Assembly (NCBI GenBank): GCA_016709445.1
Contig: JADJMV010000001.1
Coordinates: 124,001 to 188,000 of the forward strand
Source of the DNA: Phycisphaerales bacterium
GTDB lineage: Bacteria > Planctomycetota > Phycisphaerae > Phycisphaerales > UBA1924
DNA length: 64,000 bases
Direction of reading: 5' to 3'
Within the stretch, counting starts at the first letter, position 1. Every line of letters starts with the position of its first letter. A program made the position numbers and the translations under genes. The notes beneath the pieces are model-generated. The model saw only the letters and a list, made by a program, of their open reading frames with translations, ran no database searches and was not told the DNA's origin. Positions 8,392 to 18,441 of this stretch are shown here, piece after piece.

Positions 8392-10293
8392 CTATTGCTC
8401 GGCGATGAAGACGACCGCTCCGAGCGGGGGAAGCGTCACGGCGAGAGAGCGGGCGCGCCCGTGCATGGGGATGGCGTCGGCGTGGGCCCCTTCCTGCCAG
8501 GTGTAGCCGCTTCCGCCGAAATCCTCGCTGTCGGAATCGAGGATCTTTTTCCATCGCGCGCCCTGGGCGACGCCGAGGCGGTAGTTGTCGCGCGGAACGG
8601 GCGTGAAGTTGAAGGCGCACAGCAGGGGCGGCGAGCCATCGGCGGCGTGGCGGAAGAAGGCCAGCACCGAGTTGTCCCGGTCGTCGCAGTGCACCCATTC
8701 GAAGCCCTGCTCTTCGCAGTCGGCCTGGTGGAGCGCAGGATGCTGGCGGTGGAGCCGGTTGAGGGTTCGGACGAGTTCCTGCATCCCCGAGTGGGGCGCG
8801 TAGGCGGTGAGGTGCCAATCCAGCGAGCCGTTGTGCCGCCACTCTTCCCGCTGGGCAAACTCGCCCCCCATGAAGAGCAGCTTTTTGCCGGGCATCAGCC
8901 ACTGGTAGGCAAGGAGCAGGCGGAGATTGGCGAATTTCTGCCAATCGTCCCCGGGCATCTTGGTGAGCAGTGAGCCCTTGCCGTGGACGACCTCGTCGTG
9001 GCTCAACGGCAGGACGAAGTTCTCGGTGAACGCGTACAGCCCGCGGAAGGTGAGCTCGTCGTGGTGCCAGCGGCGGTGCAGCGGATCTCGCTGGAAGTAG
9101 CGGAGCGTGTCGTTCATCCAGCCCATATCCCACTTGAAGCCGAAGCCGAGGCCTCCGGAGTAGGTGGGGTGGCTGACACCCGCGAAGGAGGTGGATTCCT
9201 CGGCGAAGGTGACGACTCCGGGATTCCCGCCGTAGAGGGTGGTGTTGAGCTGGCGGAGGAAATCGATGGCGTCGGCGTTCTCCTTGCCGCCCCAGCGGTT
9301 GGGGATCCACTCTCCCTGCTTGCGCGAGTAGTCGAGGTAGAGCATGCTGGCGACGGCGTCGACCCTGATGCCGTCGGCGTGGAAGGTCTCGACCCAGTGG
9401 TTGGCGCTGGACATGAGGAAGGAGCGGACCTCGTGGCGCGCGTAGTTGAATATGAACGAGCCCCAGTCGGGGTGGAAGCCCTGCCGCGGGTCGGCGTGCT
9501 CGTAGAGGTGGGTGCCGTCGAACATCGCCAGGCCGTGGCCATCGGTCGCAAAGTGGGAGGGCACCCAGTCGAGGATGACGCCGATCCCGGCGCGGTGCAG
9601 CGTATCGACCAGGTACATGAAGTCGTCGGGGCTGCCGAAGCGGCTGGAGGGTGCGAAATACCCGGTGGTCTGGTAGCCCCACGAGCCGTCGAAGGGGTGC
9701 TCCATGACGGGCATGAGCTCGACGTGGGTAAAGCCGAGCCAGCCGACATACTCGGCGAGCTGATCCGCGGCCTCGCGGTAGCTCAGCGGGCGGTTGCCGT
9801 CCTCGGGCACACGCCGCCAAGACCCGAGGTGCACCTCGTAGATGCTCATGGGGCGGCGGCGCCAGTCGTCGGCGCGGCGGGCCTCCATCCACTCGCCGTC
9901 GCGCCACTCGTAACGTGGGAACCAGACGCGCGAGGCGGAGTGGGGGGGCGTCTCGGTGTGGATGGCGACCGGATCGGACTTGAGGGCCTCGTGGCCCGGG
10001 ACGGTGGACCTGATGTGGTATTTGTAGTTGACGCCGGGGCCAACGCCGGGCATCGAGCCCTCCCAGATGCCTGACGAGCCCACGGGGGTCAGGGGTGTTT
10101 CCTGGGAGTTCCATCCATTGAAGTCGCCGACGAGGTGCACCGACTGGGCCGAGGGCGCCCACACCGCGAAATGCGTCCCCTGAGCGCCGTCCGGGCCGAT
10201 CGGCTGGGCTCCGAGCTTCTTGCCCAGGTGGGCGTGCGTGCCCTCGTTGAACAGATACAGATCGTCGGACGTGATGAAGCGATCACTCGTCAT
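8392..10293 (-). CDS. glgB: 1,4-alpha-glucan branching enzyme GlgB
   Basis: A 633-residue GH13 branching enzyme that makes the alpha-1,6 branches of glycogen. The N-terminal carbohydrate-binding domain CBM48 (about residues 35-120) is followed by the GH13 barrel. The catalytic nucleophile is Asp312 in GIRVDAVASM and the general acid Glu365 in the TFAEEST block, 53 residues later as in Escherichia coli GlgB. LSHDEVVHGK marks the later conserved block, and the C-terminal all-beta domain is present. The extra N-terminal beta-sandwich of long GlgB forms is missing. The gene diverges from a glycogen synthase, with 143 bases between the starts, so a shared control region is likely. Confidence 0.95.
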   Translation of the reverse strand: MTSDRFITSDDLYLFNEGTHAHLGKKLGAQPIGPDGAQGTHFAVWAPSAQSVHLVGDFNGWNSQETPLTPVGSSGIWEGSMPGVGPGVNYKYHIRSTVPGHEALKSDPVAIHTETPPHSASRVWFPRYEWRDGEWMEARRADDWRRRPMSIYEVHLGSWRRVPEDGNRPLSYREAADQLAEYVGWLGFTHVELMPVMEHPFDGSWGYQTTGYFAPSSRFGSPDDFMYLVDTLHRAGIGVILDWVPSHFATDGHGLAMFDGTHLYEHADPRQGFHPDWGSFIFNYARHEVRSFLMSSANHWVETFHADGIRVDAVASMLYLDYSRKQGEWIPNRWGGKENADAIDFLRQLNTTLYGGNPGVVTFAEESTSFAGVSHPTYSGGLGFGFKWDMGWMNDTLRYFQRDPLHRRWHHDELTFRGLYAFTENFVLPLSHDEVVHGKGSLLTKMPGDDWQKFANLRLLLAYQWLMPGKKLLFMGGEFAQREEWRHNGSLDWHLTAYAPHSGMQELVRTLNRLHRQHPALHQADCEEQGFEWVHCDDRDNSVLAFFRHAADGSPPLLCAFNFTPVPRDNYRLGVAQGARWKKILDSDSEDFGGSGYTWQEGAHADAIPMHGRARSLAVTLPPLGAVVFIAEQ

Positions 10294-10436
10294 GGCATCC
10301 TCGTCATGGGGTCATCGTACTCGTCCCGATGGGGGCCCGGTCCGGGGAGACGATCCGGCGCCTTTCTCGCGCCGAGCAGGGGCACGGCCCACGATCCGCT
10401 AGAATCGCGGCAACGACCCGCCCGGAGCCGTGTGCG

Positions 10437-12305
10437 ATGTCTGTTGTCACTCCCATCCCAGTTGTGAGCCACGCCCCCGAGGTGGACGTGAATCGGGCGC
10501 CCACCGGCGTGTTGCTTGCCGAGATCGGGTGGGAGGTCTGCAACCCGGTGGGGGGGATCTACCAGGTGCTGCGCTCGAAAGCGCCGAGCATGGTGCAGCG
10601 GTGGCAGAACCGATACCTCATGGTGGGCCCGTACGCGGGTCAGAAGAGCCAGCTCGAGCTGGATCCGCGCCGGCCCTCCGGATGGCTGTCTGAGGTGGTT
10701 GACGCGCTCAAGGCCGAGGGCATCATCGCACACACGGGACGCTGGTTGGTGCAGGGCCGGCCCCGGGCGATCCTGCTCGAGCACCGGCTGAGCGGGGCCA
10801 AGCTCGACGAGGTGAAATACAGAATCTGGAAGGACCACGGGCTCGAGAGCCCGGGAAACGACGAGTTGGTAGACGGGGTGATCAGCTTCTGCGAGGCGAC
10901 GCACCGGATGCTGCACCACCTCTGCCGGGTGTGGGAGGGCCGGGGGCAGCAGAACCGGCGGGTGCTGGCCCACTTCCACGAGTGGATGAGCGGGCTGGCG
11001 ATCCCGATGGTGCGCCGCGACCAGCTCAACTGTGCCGTCGTGTTCACGACGCACGCGACGCTCGCCGGGCGCTACATCGCCTCGAGCGACGGCGATTTCT
11101 ACGGGCGGTTGGCGACCGTGAACCACGAGGCCGAGGCCAAGCGGTTCGGCATCACCTACCAGCACCACTACGAGCGGGCGGCGGCCCACGGGTCGCATGT
11201 GTTCACGACGATCTCGCCGATTACGGCCGAGGAGTGCGCCGTGCTGCTGGGGCGCAAGCCCGACCTGATCCTGCCCAACGGCCTCAACATCGAGCGCTAC
11301 AACGTCGGCCACGAGTTCCAGACGCTCCACGCGAAGTTCAAGGAGAAGATCCACGAGTTCGTGATGGGGCACTTCTTCCCAAGCTACTCGTTCGACCTGG
11401 AACGCACGACCTACATGTTCTCGAGCGGCCGGTACGAGCCCCGCAACAAGGGGTTCGACCTGTGCCTCGAGGCGTGCGCCAGGCTAAATCAGCAGCTGCG
11501 GCGGGAGGGGTCGGACCGCACGCTCGTCTTCTTTATCATCACGCGCCGCGAGCACCGCTACATCAAGCCCGAGTGCCTCCAGAGCCGGGGCGTGCTCGCG
11601 GAGCTGCGCGGCGTCTGCCGGTCCATCACACGCAACATGGGGGAAGAGCTGTTCCGCAAGGCCGCGGCCGGGGAGCGCGTCACGCTCGATGACCTGCTCC
11701 AGGAATACTGGCGCCTCCGCCTGCGGCGCACCCAGGCGGCACTTCGCACGGGGCGCCTGCCGCCCGTGATCACGCACACGCTCGGGGACGAGGACGACGA
11801 CGAGGTGCTCCGGACGATCCGGCGTCTGGGACTGGTCAACAGCCCGGAGGACCGGGTCAAGGTGGTCTACCACCCGGACTTCATCAGCACCACGAATCCC
11901 CTTTGGGGCATCGAGTACGAGCAGTTCGTCCGCGGGTGCCACCTCGGGCTCTTCCCAAGCGCGTACGAGCCGTGGGGCTACACGCCCCTGGAGTGCGTGG
12001 CGCTGGGCGTGCCCGCCGTGACGAGCGACCTCGCCGGCTTCGGGCGGTATGTCGCGGAGAACTTCCCCGATCACGACCGCTGGGGCATGTACATCATCCC
12101 CCGGCGCGGCCGAACCGACGAGGAGTCGTCGGAGACGCTGGCGCGGCGGATGTGGGAGTTCTGCCAGCTCGACCGGCGCGGGCGCATCGCGATCCGCAAC
12201 GAGGTGGAGCGGCGGAGCTGGAACTTCGAGTGGGACAAGCTCGGCCGCCCCTACCACGTGGCCCACGACCTGGCGGTGGCGCGGGCGAAGGTGGGCACCT
12301 ACTGA
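10437..12305 (+). CDS. Eukaryote-type glycogen synthase (GT3 family)
   Basis: A 622-residue glycosyltransferase that extends glycogen with alpha-1,4-linked glucose. The N-terminal EVCNPVGGIYQVLRSKA block and the C-terminal block at about residues 506-536 (FPSAYEPWGYTP, then PAVTSDLAGFG) are signatures of GT3, the family of animal and fungal glycogen synthases. The usual bacterial GlgA (GT5) has a different KTGGL-type N-terminus. GT3 enzymes usually use UDP-glucose, but this is inferred here. The ATG at 10437 was chosen because the conserved N-terminal block follows some 30 residues later and it lies just downstream of the glgB control region. A long spacer (about residues 350-450) lies between the conserved blocks. 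Confidence 0.9.
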   Translation: MSVVTPIPVVSHAPEVDVNRAPTGVLLAEIGWEVCNPVGGIYQVLRSKAPSMVQRWQNRYLMVGPYAGQKSQLELDPRRPSGWLSEVVDALKAEGIIAHTGRWLVQGRPRAILLEHRLSGAKLDEVKYRIWKDHGLESPGNDELVDGVISFCEATHRMLHHLCRVWEGRGQQNRRVLAHFHEWMSGLAIPMVRRDQLNCAVVFTTHATLAGRYIASSDGDFYGRLATVNHEAEAKRFGITYQHHYERAAAHGSHVFTTISPITAEECAVLLGRKPDLILPNGLNIERYNVGHEFQTLHAKFKEKIHEFVMGHFFPSYSFDLERTTYMFSSGRYEPRNKGFDLCLEACARLNQQLRREGSDRTLVFFIITRREHRYIKPECLQSRGVLAELRGVCRSITRNMGEELFRKAAAGERVTLDDLLQEYWRLRLRRTQAALRTGRLPPVITHTLGDEDDDEVLRTIRRLGLVNSPEDRVKVVYHPDFISTTNPLWGIEYEQFVRGCHLGLFPSAYEPWGYTPLECVALGVPAVTSDLAGFGRYVAENFPDHDRWGMYIIPRRGRTDEESSETLARRMWEFCQLDRRGRIAIRNEVERRSWNFEWDKLGRPYHVAHDLAVARAKVGTY

Positions 12306-12508
12306 AGTTGAGGGGGTGGGTGGGTGATAGGGGCCCGCCCCACCGCACCCTCCCCTGGTCTGCTCTGACTCTGCGCCCTCTGTGTCCGCTCTCCGCGACC
12401 CCTGCGTTCCTCTTCGCTCCCTCCGCGTTCGGCCTCCCCCGGGGACGCCCCCGCGGCGGGGGCCCCGCCGTGGCGCAGCGCCCCTGGGTGGCTGGTCTGT
12501 GCCGCGGG

Positions 12509-14266
12509 CTACTGCCCGCGCTCTTGCGAGTACGTGACGACGTCGTTCACGAGGTCGGCCACATCGATCGACGCGTCGAGGTTGTTGTCGGCCTCGGGTT
12601 CTTGGAGGCTCCAGGAGGCCGCGGAGCCGATGGCGTCGCTCTCGGTGACGACCCCGTCACCGTTGAAGTCCGAGAGAGGACCGGCGCAGTTGTTGATATT
12701 GATCCGGTGCAGGAAGCAGGTGACGACGCCCGCCTCCGGGTCCGATGTGGAGCGGGCGATGTAGGCGCCGTAGATGGTCGTTCCGTTGGCCGCCACGGTC
12801 AGGTTGTGGTAGTTGCCCAGGAAGTCGGGGCTCCCGGACTGGCCCAACGTGTCGACCCGGACTTCGTGGGGCGTCAGGCGCCACTGCTGGACCTGCTCGG
12901 ACCCTGTGCCGAAGCCGGTGATCCGGACGAAGTAGACATCCACCCAGTCCTCCTGCACGCCGGGGTCCCCGTCGAAGCCGTCCGGGTCGTTGCGGTTGTC
13001 GTAGAACATCAGGTTGATCCCGCCGCAGATGTCCACGGCGATCGCGGGAACGAACTGGTCGGCCTGGGCCTGGGCCCCGGTCAGGCCGAGCATCGCGTCG
13101 GTGAGGTGGAAGAAGCCGGCATCGCCGGGGCCGGGGAACGAGATGGCGGTCTCGGCATTCGAACTCCTGGAGATGTAGATGTCGGTGTTGGTCGAGTCGG
13201 CTGCGGAGCGGGCGCAGAAGGCGACGTAGACCTCGTCCTCGTCGCCCGCGATGCGGCGCACCGCGATGGTCGGGGCGTGGTTGCGTCGGTCCACGCGGAA
13301 GGGCGTGTCGCCCGGGTCGTTCGCCGTGCCCTTCATGGTTGTGGCCGTAATGGAAGCGTTGCCGATGGCAATGGGGTTGACGGCACCGTCCACGAGGTCG
13401 GGCAACCAGTCGGCGCCATCGTCGGAGTAGACCACGTACGGCAGATTGTCGTTGTACTTGCCGCCCGTGGCGACGTCCTCGTCCCGGCTCACCATCCCGA
13501 TGCGCCCGGTGTCGAGCACCACGGCGAGCGCGCCCCACCCCTCGTCATGGCAGCCGCTGTACGTTCCCCCCGGCTCCACCGTGTGGTTCGCCCACGTGGG
13601 GCTCGCATCGTCCGCGTCGGTCGAGATTTCGATGTCGAACTGGTGCCCGCTCCCGCAGTTCCCGGTCTTCCGCTCGCGGGGCAAGTACCACGAGGTGGCG
13701 GGCGGATCCCCATCGTCGGACCAGATCGCGAGGCTGGGCTTGTCCTGGAGCGCTTCGGACGAGAGACGTCCGATGTGGTCCACGGTCGAGTCGAGCGGGT
13801 CCTTCCACCCGTAGATAAGCCCGCCGCAATTCTCGGTCTGCGGCCAACCGGATCCGCCGTCCTGTCCGCCGCCGTCCTGTCCGCCACCCTCGCTCCCACC
13901 CTGGAGCGCGGTGAACCAGACTGAGCCGTCAAACGGGTGGGGCGTCACCCACACATCACCACCGTTGCAGTCCTGGATTGACTGTGGGGCGGGGGGAGGA
14001 TCGGAGGGTGGCCAGGTGACGGCCACGGCGCGCAGATAGGAACCCCCGCTCGCCATGACGAGCACATCGCGCCGATCCGCCAGAGTGGAGCCCTGATTCA
14101 CGCCCACGGAGCACTCGTGCCAATGCTCCTCCGCCGGGCTCACCCGGTACGGCGGGCTGACCACGATCGGCGCGATCTGCGCCGACGCCGCACCCCCGGC
14201 GGTTGCGCCGAGGAGGATGGTCAGGAATCTCTGCATCCGTGTGTGCGTGTCGTTCGTCGTGCCCAT
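12509..14266 (-). CDS. Secreted protein with C-terminal dockerin-like calcium-binding pair; possible sialidase-like propeller
   Basis: A 585-residue exported protein. A signal peptide (MQRFLTILLGATAGGAASAQ) follows either the ATG at 14266 or an internal ATG at 14236. The body is rich in Asp, Gly and aromatic residues, with repeating blades such as VYSDDGADW and IYISRSSN that recall BNR/sialidase-type propellers. The last 55 residues carry two calcium loops, DFNGDGVVTESD and DNNLDASIDVAD, in dockerin type I spacing, but without the final Gly-Cys seen in the protein at 35640. Function is unknown beyond secretion and calcium-dependent anchoring. It overlaps nothing and is divergent from the secreted gene at 14492. 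Confidence 0.8.
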   Translation of the reverse strand: MGTTNDTHTRMQRFLTILLGATAGGAASAQIAPIVVSPPYRVSPAEEHWHECSVGVNQGSTLADRRDVLVMASGGSYLRAVAVTWPPSDPPPAPQSIQDCNGGDVWVTPHPFDGSVWFTALQGGSEGGGQDGGGQDGGSGWPQTENCGGLIYGWKDPLDSTVDHIGRLSSEALQDKPSLAIWSDDGDPPATSWYLPRERKTGNCGSGHQFDIEISTDADDASPTWANHTVEPGGTYSGCHDEGWGALAVVLDTGRIGMVSRDEDVATGGKYNDNLPYVVYSDDGADWLPDLVDGAVNPIAIGNASITATTMKGTANDPGDTPFRVDRRNHAPTIAVRRIAGDEDEVYVAFCARSAADSTNTDIYISRSSNAETAISFPGPGDAGFFHLTDAMLGLTGAQAQADQFVPAIAVDICGGINLMFYDNRNDPDGFDGDPGVQEDWVDVYFVRITGFGTGSEQVQQWRLTPHEVRVDTLGQSGSPDFLGNYHNLTVAANGTTIYGAYIARSTSDPEAGVVTCFLHRININNCAGPLSDFNGDGVVTESDAIGSAASWSLQEPEADNNLDASIDVADLVNDVVTYSQERGQ

Positions 14267-14491
14267 TTCGCTGGCGCATGGAGGGTTGTGCGGGCCTCCA
14301 GCCCAGTCTATTTTGACAGGGTCGCTCACACCATTGCTCGGGCGCGTTTCCCCGGTGGGCCCGTGCAATCTCCACAAATCTGTGCAGCCCGCATGACTCC
14401 CCCCTGATCGGGTGGGGAAAGGGGACATCCCAGGGACCCGAGCCCTCATTTTCGATTGTCGGCTCCCGCGACGACCGAGTAGATTGGAATT

Positions 14492-15777
14492 GTGGCGCTC
14501 CCCGCGGGCTTGATCCCGGGCCTGGTTTGGGCGATCTGCGCTGCCGCAGCGGCCGGACAGCCACAATACACTTGGATTGCACTCGACCTGCACCCTCCGG
14601 GGGCTCGCAATTCCGAGGCATCGGGGATGTCGCGGGCCGGGGTCGCGGGAAACGTGGCGTGGACCGGTGACCCGGAGATCTCAGGAGCGTCCCTCTGGGC
14701 GGCCCGTTGGGCGCCGGCCACGCTCCTCAGTGCTCCCGGCCGCCAGTTCATACCTGACATATGGGGCGCCGACGAGTTTGCGCAGTGCGGGAACGATGTT
14801 CCCGGCGATTGGAACCACGCCGCGCTTTGGTTCGGCACTCGCGAGAGCATGATCGACCTCCACCCCGGCTCGCCATACCTCACCTCGGAGATCTTCGACG
14901 TTCATGGCGATATGGCCGTGGGCGATGCTTCCGTCAACGGCAAGTACCACGCCGTCGTGTGGCTGGCTCACAATCCCTTCCTGGTCATCGATCTCCACCC
15001 ATTGGGTGTCAACAACTCCTACGCTCGCGCGACGGACGGGGTGTGGCAGGGCGGCACCGCCGGCACGCACGCCGTGATCTGGAAGGGCTCGCGGGACAGC
15101 ATGGTGGTCATGGACCCACCGGGGTTCCGCAACGCCGTGCTCGACGGCATGGCGCCGGGGACACAGGTCGGCGCCGCCCTCGGCTTCGACGACCGCGACC
15201 ACGCGATGGTCTGGCACGACACCCCCGAGAGTTGGATCGACATGCACCCCTCCTTCTCCCCGGGGAAGAACTCCTGGATATTGGGGACCACCGGTCAGAT
15301 CCACTGCGGCCAGACCGACGGTCGCGCCGGCCTCTGGTTCGGCGACGACCCCGACAGCTTCGTCAGCCTGCACCAGTTCCTCCCCGGCCGGCCTGGCCCG
15401 TCGAAGGGACTCGACATCGACGTGTACAATGGCAAGGTCTTCGTCGCCGGAAGCGCCGCGTACGAAGAAGACGGGAAGGTCAAGACCCACGCCATCGTCT
15501 GGATCGGCACGCCCACAGGCGGGCTCGTCGGTGGTGACCCCCCGGCTCCGTCGCCCGCGAAGCCGGCGCGGGGGCGCCCCGTCGGCCGTGAAGTTGCGCG
15601 CCTCTCCCGCGCCGAAGGTCAACCGGATTCGGGGAGCACAACCCGCCAGAGGCGCGGCAGCGAACCGGTCGACCCTTCCCGGCCTTGCGCACTCCGCGAT
15701 TCCTCTCCGCGCCCGCCGCGTTCCTCGCCGCCTCCTCCGCGTTCGGCCCGCCCGGCTACGCTAGTGCGGGAGGCGGC
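14492..15777 (+). CDS. Secreted HAF-like repeat protein; true 3' end uncertain
   Basis: A GTG at 14492 opens a signal peptide (MALPAGLIPGLVWAICAAAAAGQ). The mature part has at least four repeats of about 45 residues with the pattern HAxxWxxxxxSxxxLHP (for example HAALWFGTRESMIDLHP and HAVVWLAHNPFLVIDLHP), which resembles the extracellular HAF repeat family. Protein-like sequence fades after about 15540. The same frame then stays open through low-complexity sequence to a stop at 15979, inside the next gene. The end given here is the base before that gene's ATG and is a guess; an indel near the six-C run at about 15539-15544 could have removed the true stop. No enzyme domain is visible. Confidence 0.6.
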
Positions 15778-17722
15778 ATGGCCCGGGTGTTCGGAGGCGA
15801 GGCGGAGTGGCTCGAGGCCGACGGTCTCGGCGGTTTCGCGTCGGGCACGGTCTCGGGCATGCGGACACGCCGCTACCACGCGCTGCTGCTGGCGTCCAGG
15901 AGCCCTCCAACAGATCGCTTCGTGCTGGTCAACGGGCTGGAGGTGTGGGCCGAGAGCGGGGGCGTCGAGTTCCCGCTGAGCGCCCAGCGGTACGAGCCGG
16001 GCGTCGTCTACCCGTCGGGCTTCAAGTGGATCGAGAGCTTCACCAACGAGCCCTGGCCGACCTGGGTGTACAAGCTCGACGACCGCACGCGGATCCAGCA
16101 GGAGGTCTTCGTGCCCAAGGGCCGGGCGTGCTGCGTGGTCTCGTGGCGCCTGCTTACCGCGGGTCGCGCGGTCTCGTTGCGGGTGCGCCCGCTTCTGAGC
16201 GTGCGGAGCTACCACGCGACGCACCACGAGAACGGGTCGTTCAACTTCATGGCCGAGGTCGGCGATACGTGCGTCAGTTGGCGCCCATACTGGGGCACAC
16301 CGAGGGTCCGGGTTCGGTTTAATGGCGTGTACGCCGCCAAGCCGGACTGGTACCGGAATTTCCTGTACGAGACGGAGCGCAGCCGCGGACTCGACAGCGT
16401 GGAGGACCTCGCGTCGCCCGGCGAGTTCACCTTTGCTCTCGGCGACGCCGCGCCCCGAGGCGTGCCTGGTGCTCTCGACGGATACGCCGCCGGACGCCGC
16501 CTTGCCCGAGGGTGACGTCGCGAGGGTCGTGGGCGTGCTGCGCCAGGCCGAGCGGACGCGCCGCGATGCGCTGGGGTCCGGCCTGCCGCGGGCCGCGGAC
16601 GCGTACATCGTCCGTCGGGGCCTGGCCTCCACGATCATCGCGGGCTACCCATGGTTCACCGACTGGGGGCGCGACACGTTCATCGCGATGCGGGGGCTCT
16701 GCCTGGCGACGGGCCGGCTGGAGGATGCGCGGGAGATCCTGGTGGAATGGTCGCGGGCCCAGGTGGATGGCCTGCTCCCCAACCGCTTTCCCGATGTCGG
16801 GGAGGCGCCGGAGTTCAACTCGGTGGATGCCGCGCTGTGGTATGTGCAGGCGGCGCACGACTTTCTCGGGCTGGCCGGTTCGGACAGATCGTTCGCGCTG
16901 GCCCCGGGGGATGCGCGGATCATCCGTCGCACCTGCGTCCGGGCGCTCCAGGCGTACGCCGCCGGGACGAAGCTGGGTATCCGCATGGATGCCGATGCGC
17001 TGCTGGCGTGCGGGGAGGGCGATTCGAGCCTGACCTGGATGGACGCGCGCGTCGATGGCCAGGCCGTGACGCCGCGTGTGGGCAAGCCGGTGGAGGTGCA
17101 GGCGCTCTGGATCAACGCCCTGAAGCTCTGCGCGGGCGACGACCCCAAGCTGGGCGCGCTGGGCGAGCGGGCGCACCGCGTCTTCCTCGAGCGGTTCTGG
17201 AACGAGAGCGCGGGCTATCTCTACGACGTCGTCGATGCCGGGCATGAGCCGGGGGCGGACGACGAGAGCCTGCGCCCCAACCAACTGCTGGCCGTCGGGG
17301 GACTGACCCATCAATTGCTGCGGGGAGCGCACGCGAGGGCGGTGGTCGACCGGTGCGAGCGCGAGCTGGTCACCCCCGCCGGGGTCCGCACACTGGCGCC
17401 GGGAGCCGCGCTGTACCGGGGACAGTACATCGGCGATGTCCACCACCGCGACCACGCCTACCACAACGGCACCGTGTGGCCGTGGCTCACCGGCCCGTTC
17501 GTCGAGGCATGGGTCCGCGTGCGCGCGTCGACCCCACAGGCGAAGCGCGACGCTCGGCGCCGGTTCCTCGACCCGCTCCTCGAGACGGCCGCGACGCACG
17601 GCCTCGGCCACATCGCCGAGATCGCCGACGCCGACGAGCCGCACATTCCCCGCGGCTGCCCCGCCCAGGCCTGGAGCGTGGGCGAGGCCCTCCGGCTCGA
17701 CCGTATCGTCCTCGCCGGCTGA
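15778..17722 (+). pseudogene. Glycogen debranching enzyme (amylo-alpha-1,6-glucosidase), split by a one-base frameshift
   Basis: The N-terminal part (15778 to about 16455) matches the GDE N-terminal domain, with EWLEADGLGGFASGTVSGMRTRRYHALL near the start. The C-terminal part (about 16457-17722, another frame) is a GDE_C/GH133-type catalytic domain with IAGYPWFTDWGRDTFIAMRGL and a later GTVWPWLTGPFVEAW block. The two frames join at a CCCC run (16453-16456). With three Cs the protein reads straight through as DAAPEACLVLSTD, so one extra base is the only lesion. The enzyme would remove alpha-1,6 branches of glycogen, matching the branching enzyme and synthase upstream. The ATG has a good GGGAGG ribosome site. 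Intact, it would be about 647 residues. Confidence 0.85.
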
Positions 17723-17776
17723 ACACGCCGCGCCGAGATCACCTCCCGAGACCCACCCACTGACGGAGACCGAGAG

Positions 17777-18307
17777 ATGGCAAAGAAATCCAAGAAGAAG
17801 GCCGCGAAGAAGGCCGCGAAGAAGGCGGCCAAGAAGAGCACGCCGAAGAAGTCATCGAAGAAGGAGCCCAAGAAAGGCGCGAAGAAATCGGGCAAGGGGG
17901 CGGACCCGCTCGCCCCGCGTCCGATCTCGACGGGCAAGGGCGCAACCCCTGCGGAGATCGGCCAAGACCTGGTCGCCATGGTGAACGCCGGCGCCAACGA
18001 GGGCGAGATCTGGGCCAAGTGGTTCAGCCCCAAATTCGTCTCGATCGAGGGCGGCCAGATGAACATGGCCTGGCACGGCAAGAAGGCGGCCAAGAGCAAG
18101 GCCGACTGGTGGTACAACAACAACAAGGTGCACTCGCTCCGGGCCGAGGGCCCCTATGTCGGGGCGACCGGGTTCGGTGTCAAGTTCACCATCGACGCCG
18201 AGGAACTCGCCACGGGCAAGCGGTGGAAGGGCGACGAGCTGGCCTTCTACAGCGTGCTCAAGGGCAAGGTCGTCCAGGAGGAGTTCATGGGCATGCCCAT
18301 GGCCTGA
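17777..18307 (+). CDS. Lysine-tailed NTF2/SnoaL-like protein
   Basis: A 176-residue protein. Residues 1-42 are almost pure Lys, Ala and Ser in a KKAAKK pattern. Residues 55-176 form a single NTF2/SnoaL-like domain (AEIGQDLVAMVNAG at the start, a GFGVKFTIDAEELATG strand pair later). The start MAKKSKKKAAKKA repeats the opening of the genes at 7587 and 24466. Such tails usually bind nucleic acid; joining one to an NTF2 fold is odd and may bring a small-molecule or oligomerisation module to DNA. That role is inferred. The domain resembles the protein at 37101 in outline. A terminator hairpin follows at 18355-18377. Confidence 0.82.
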   Translation: MAKKSKKKAAKKAAKKAAKKSTPKKSSKKEPKKGAKKSGKGADPLAPRPISTGKGATPAEIGQDLVAMVNAGANEGEIWAKWFSPKFVSIEGGQMNMAWHGKKAAKSKADWWYNNNKVHSLRAEGPYVGATGFGVKFTIDAEELATGKRWKGDELAFYSVLKGKVVQEEFMGMPMA

Positions 18308-18354
18308 CGCCCCCCGAGGCGATACAGACCCGCGGAACTCCCGACAACGAACAT

Positions 18355-18377
18355 GGGCGGGGCCTTGCGCCCCGCCC
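18355..18377. terminator. Bidirectional terminator-like hairpin
   Basis: GGGCGGGGC (18355-18363) pairs perfectly with GCCCCGCCC (18369-18377) around a five-base loop. It lies between the ends of two convergent genes, the NTF2-like gene and the thioredoxin gene, and could serve both. Confidence 0.6.
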
Positions 18378-18441
18378 TTCATGCGCGGATGGGCTTTCAT
18401 GGCACCTCTCGTCGCCGGGAAGCGCCGGGGGACGGTGCGGG

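Noticed and set aside
12360..15760. A shared C/T-rich phrase (GCGTTCCTC...TCCGCGTTCGGCC) at about 12405-12435 and 15717-15750
   Set aside because: The match is short and low in complexity, and no boundaries of a repeat element could be set.
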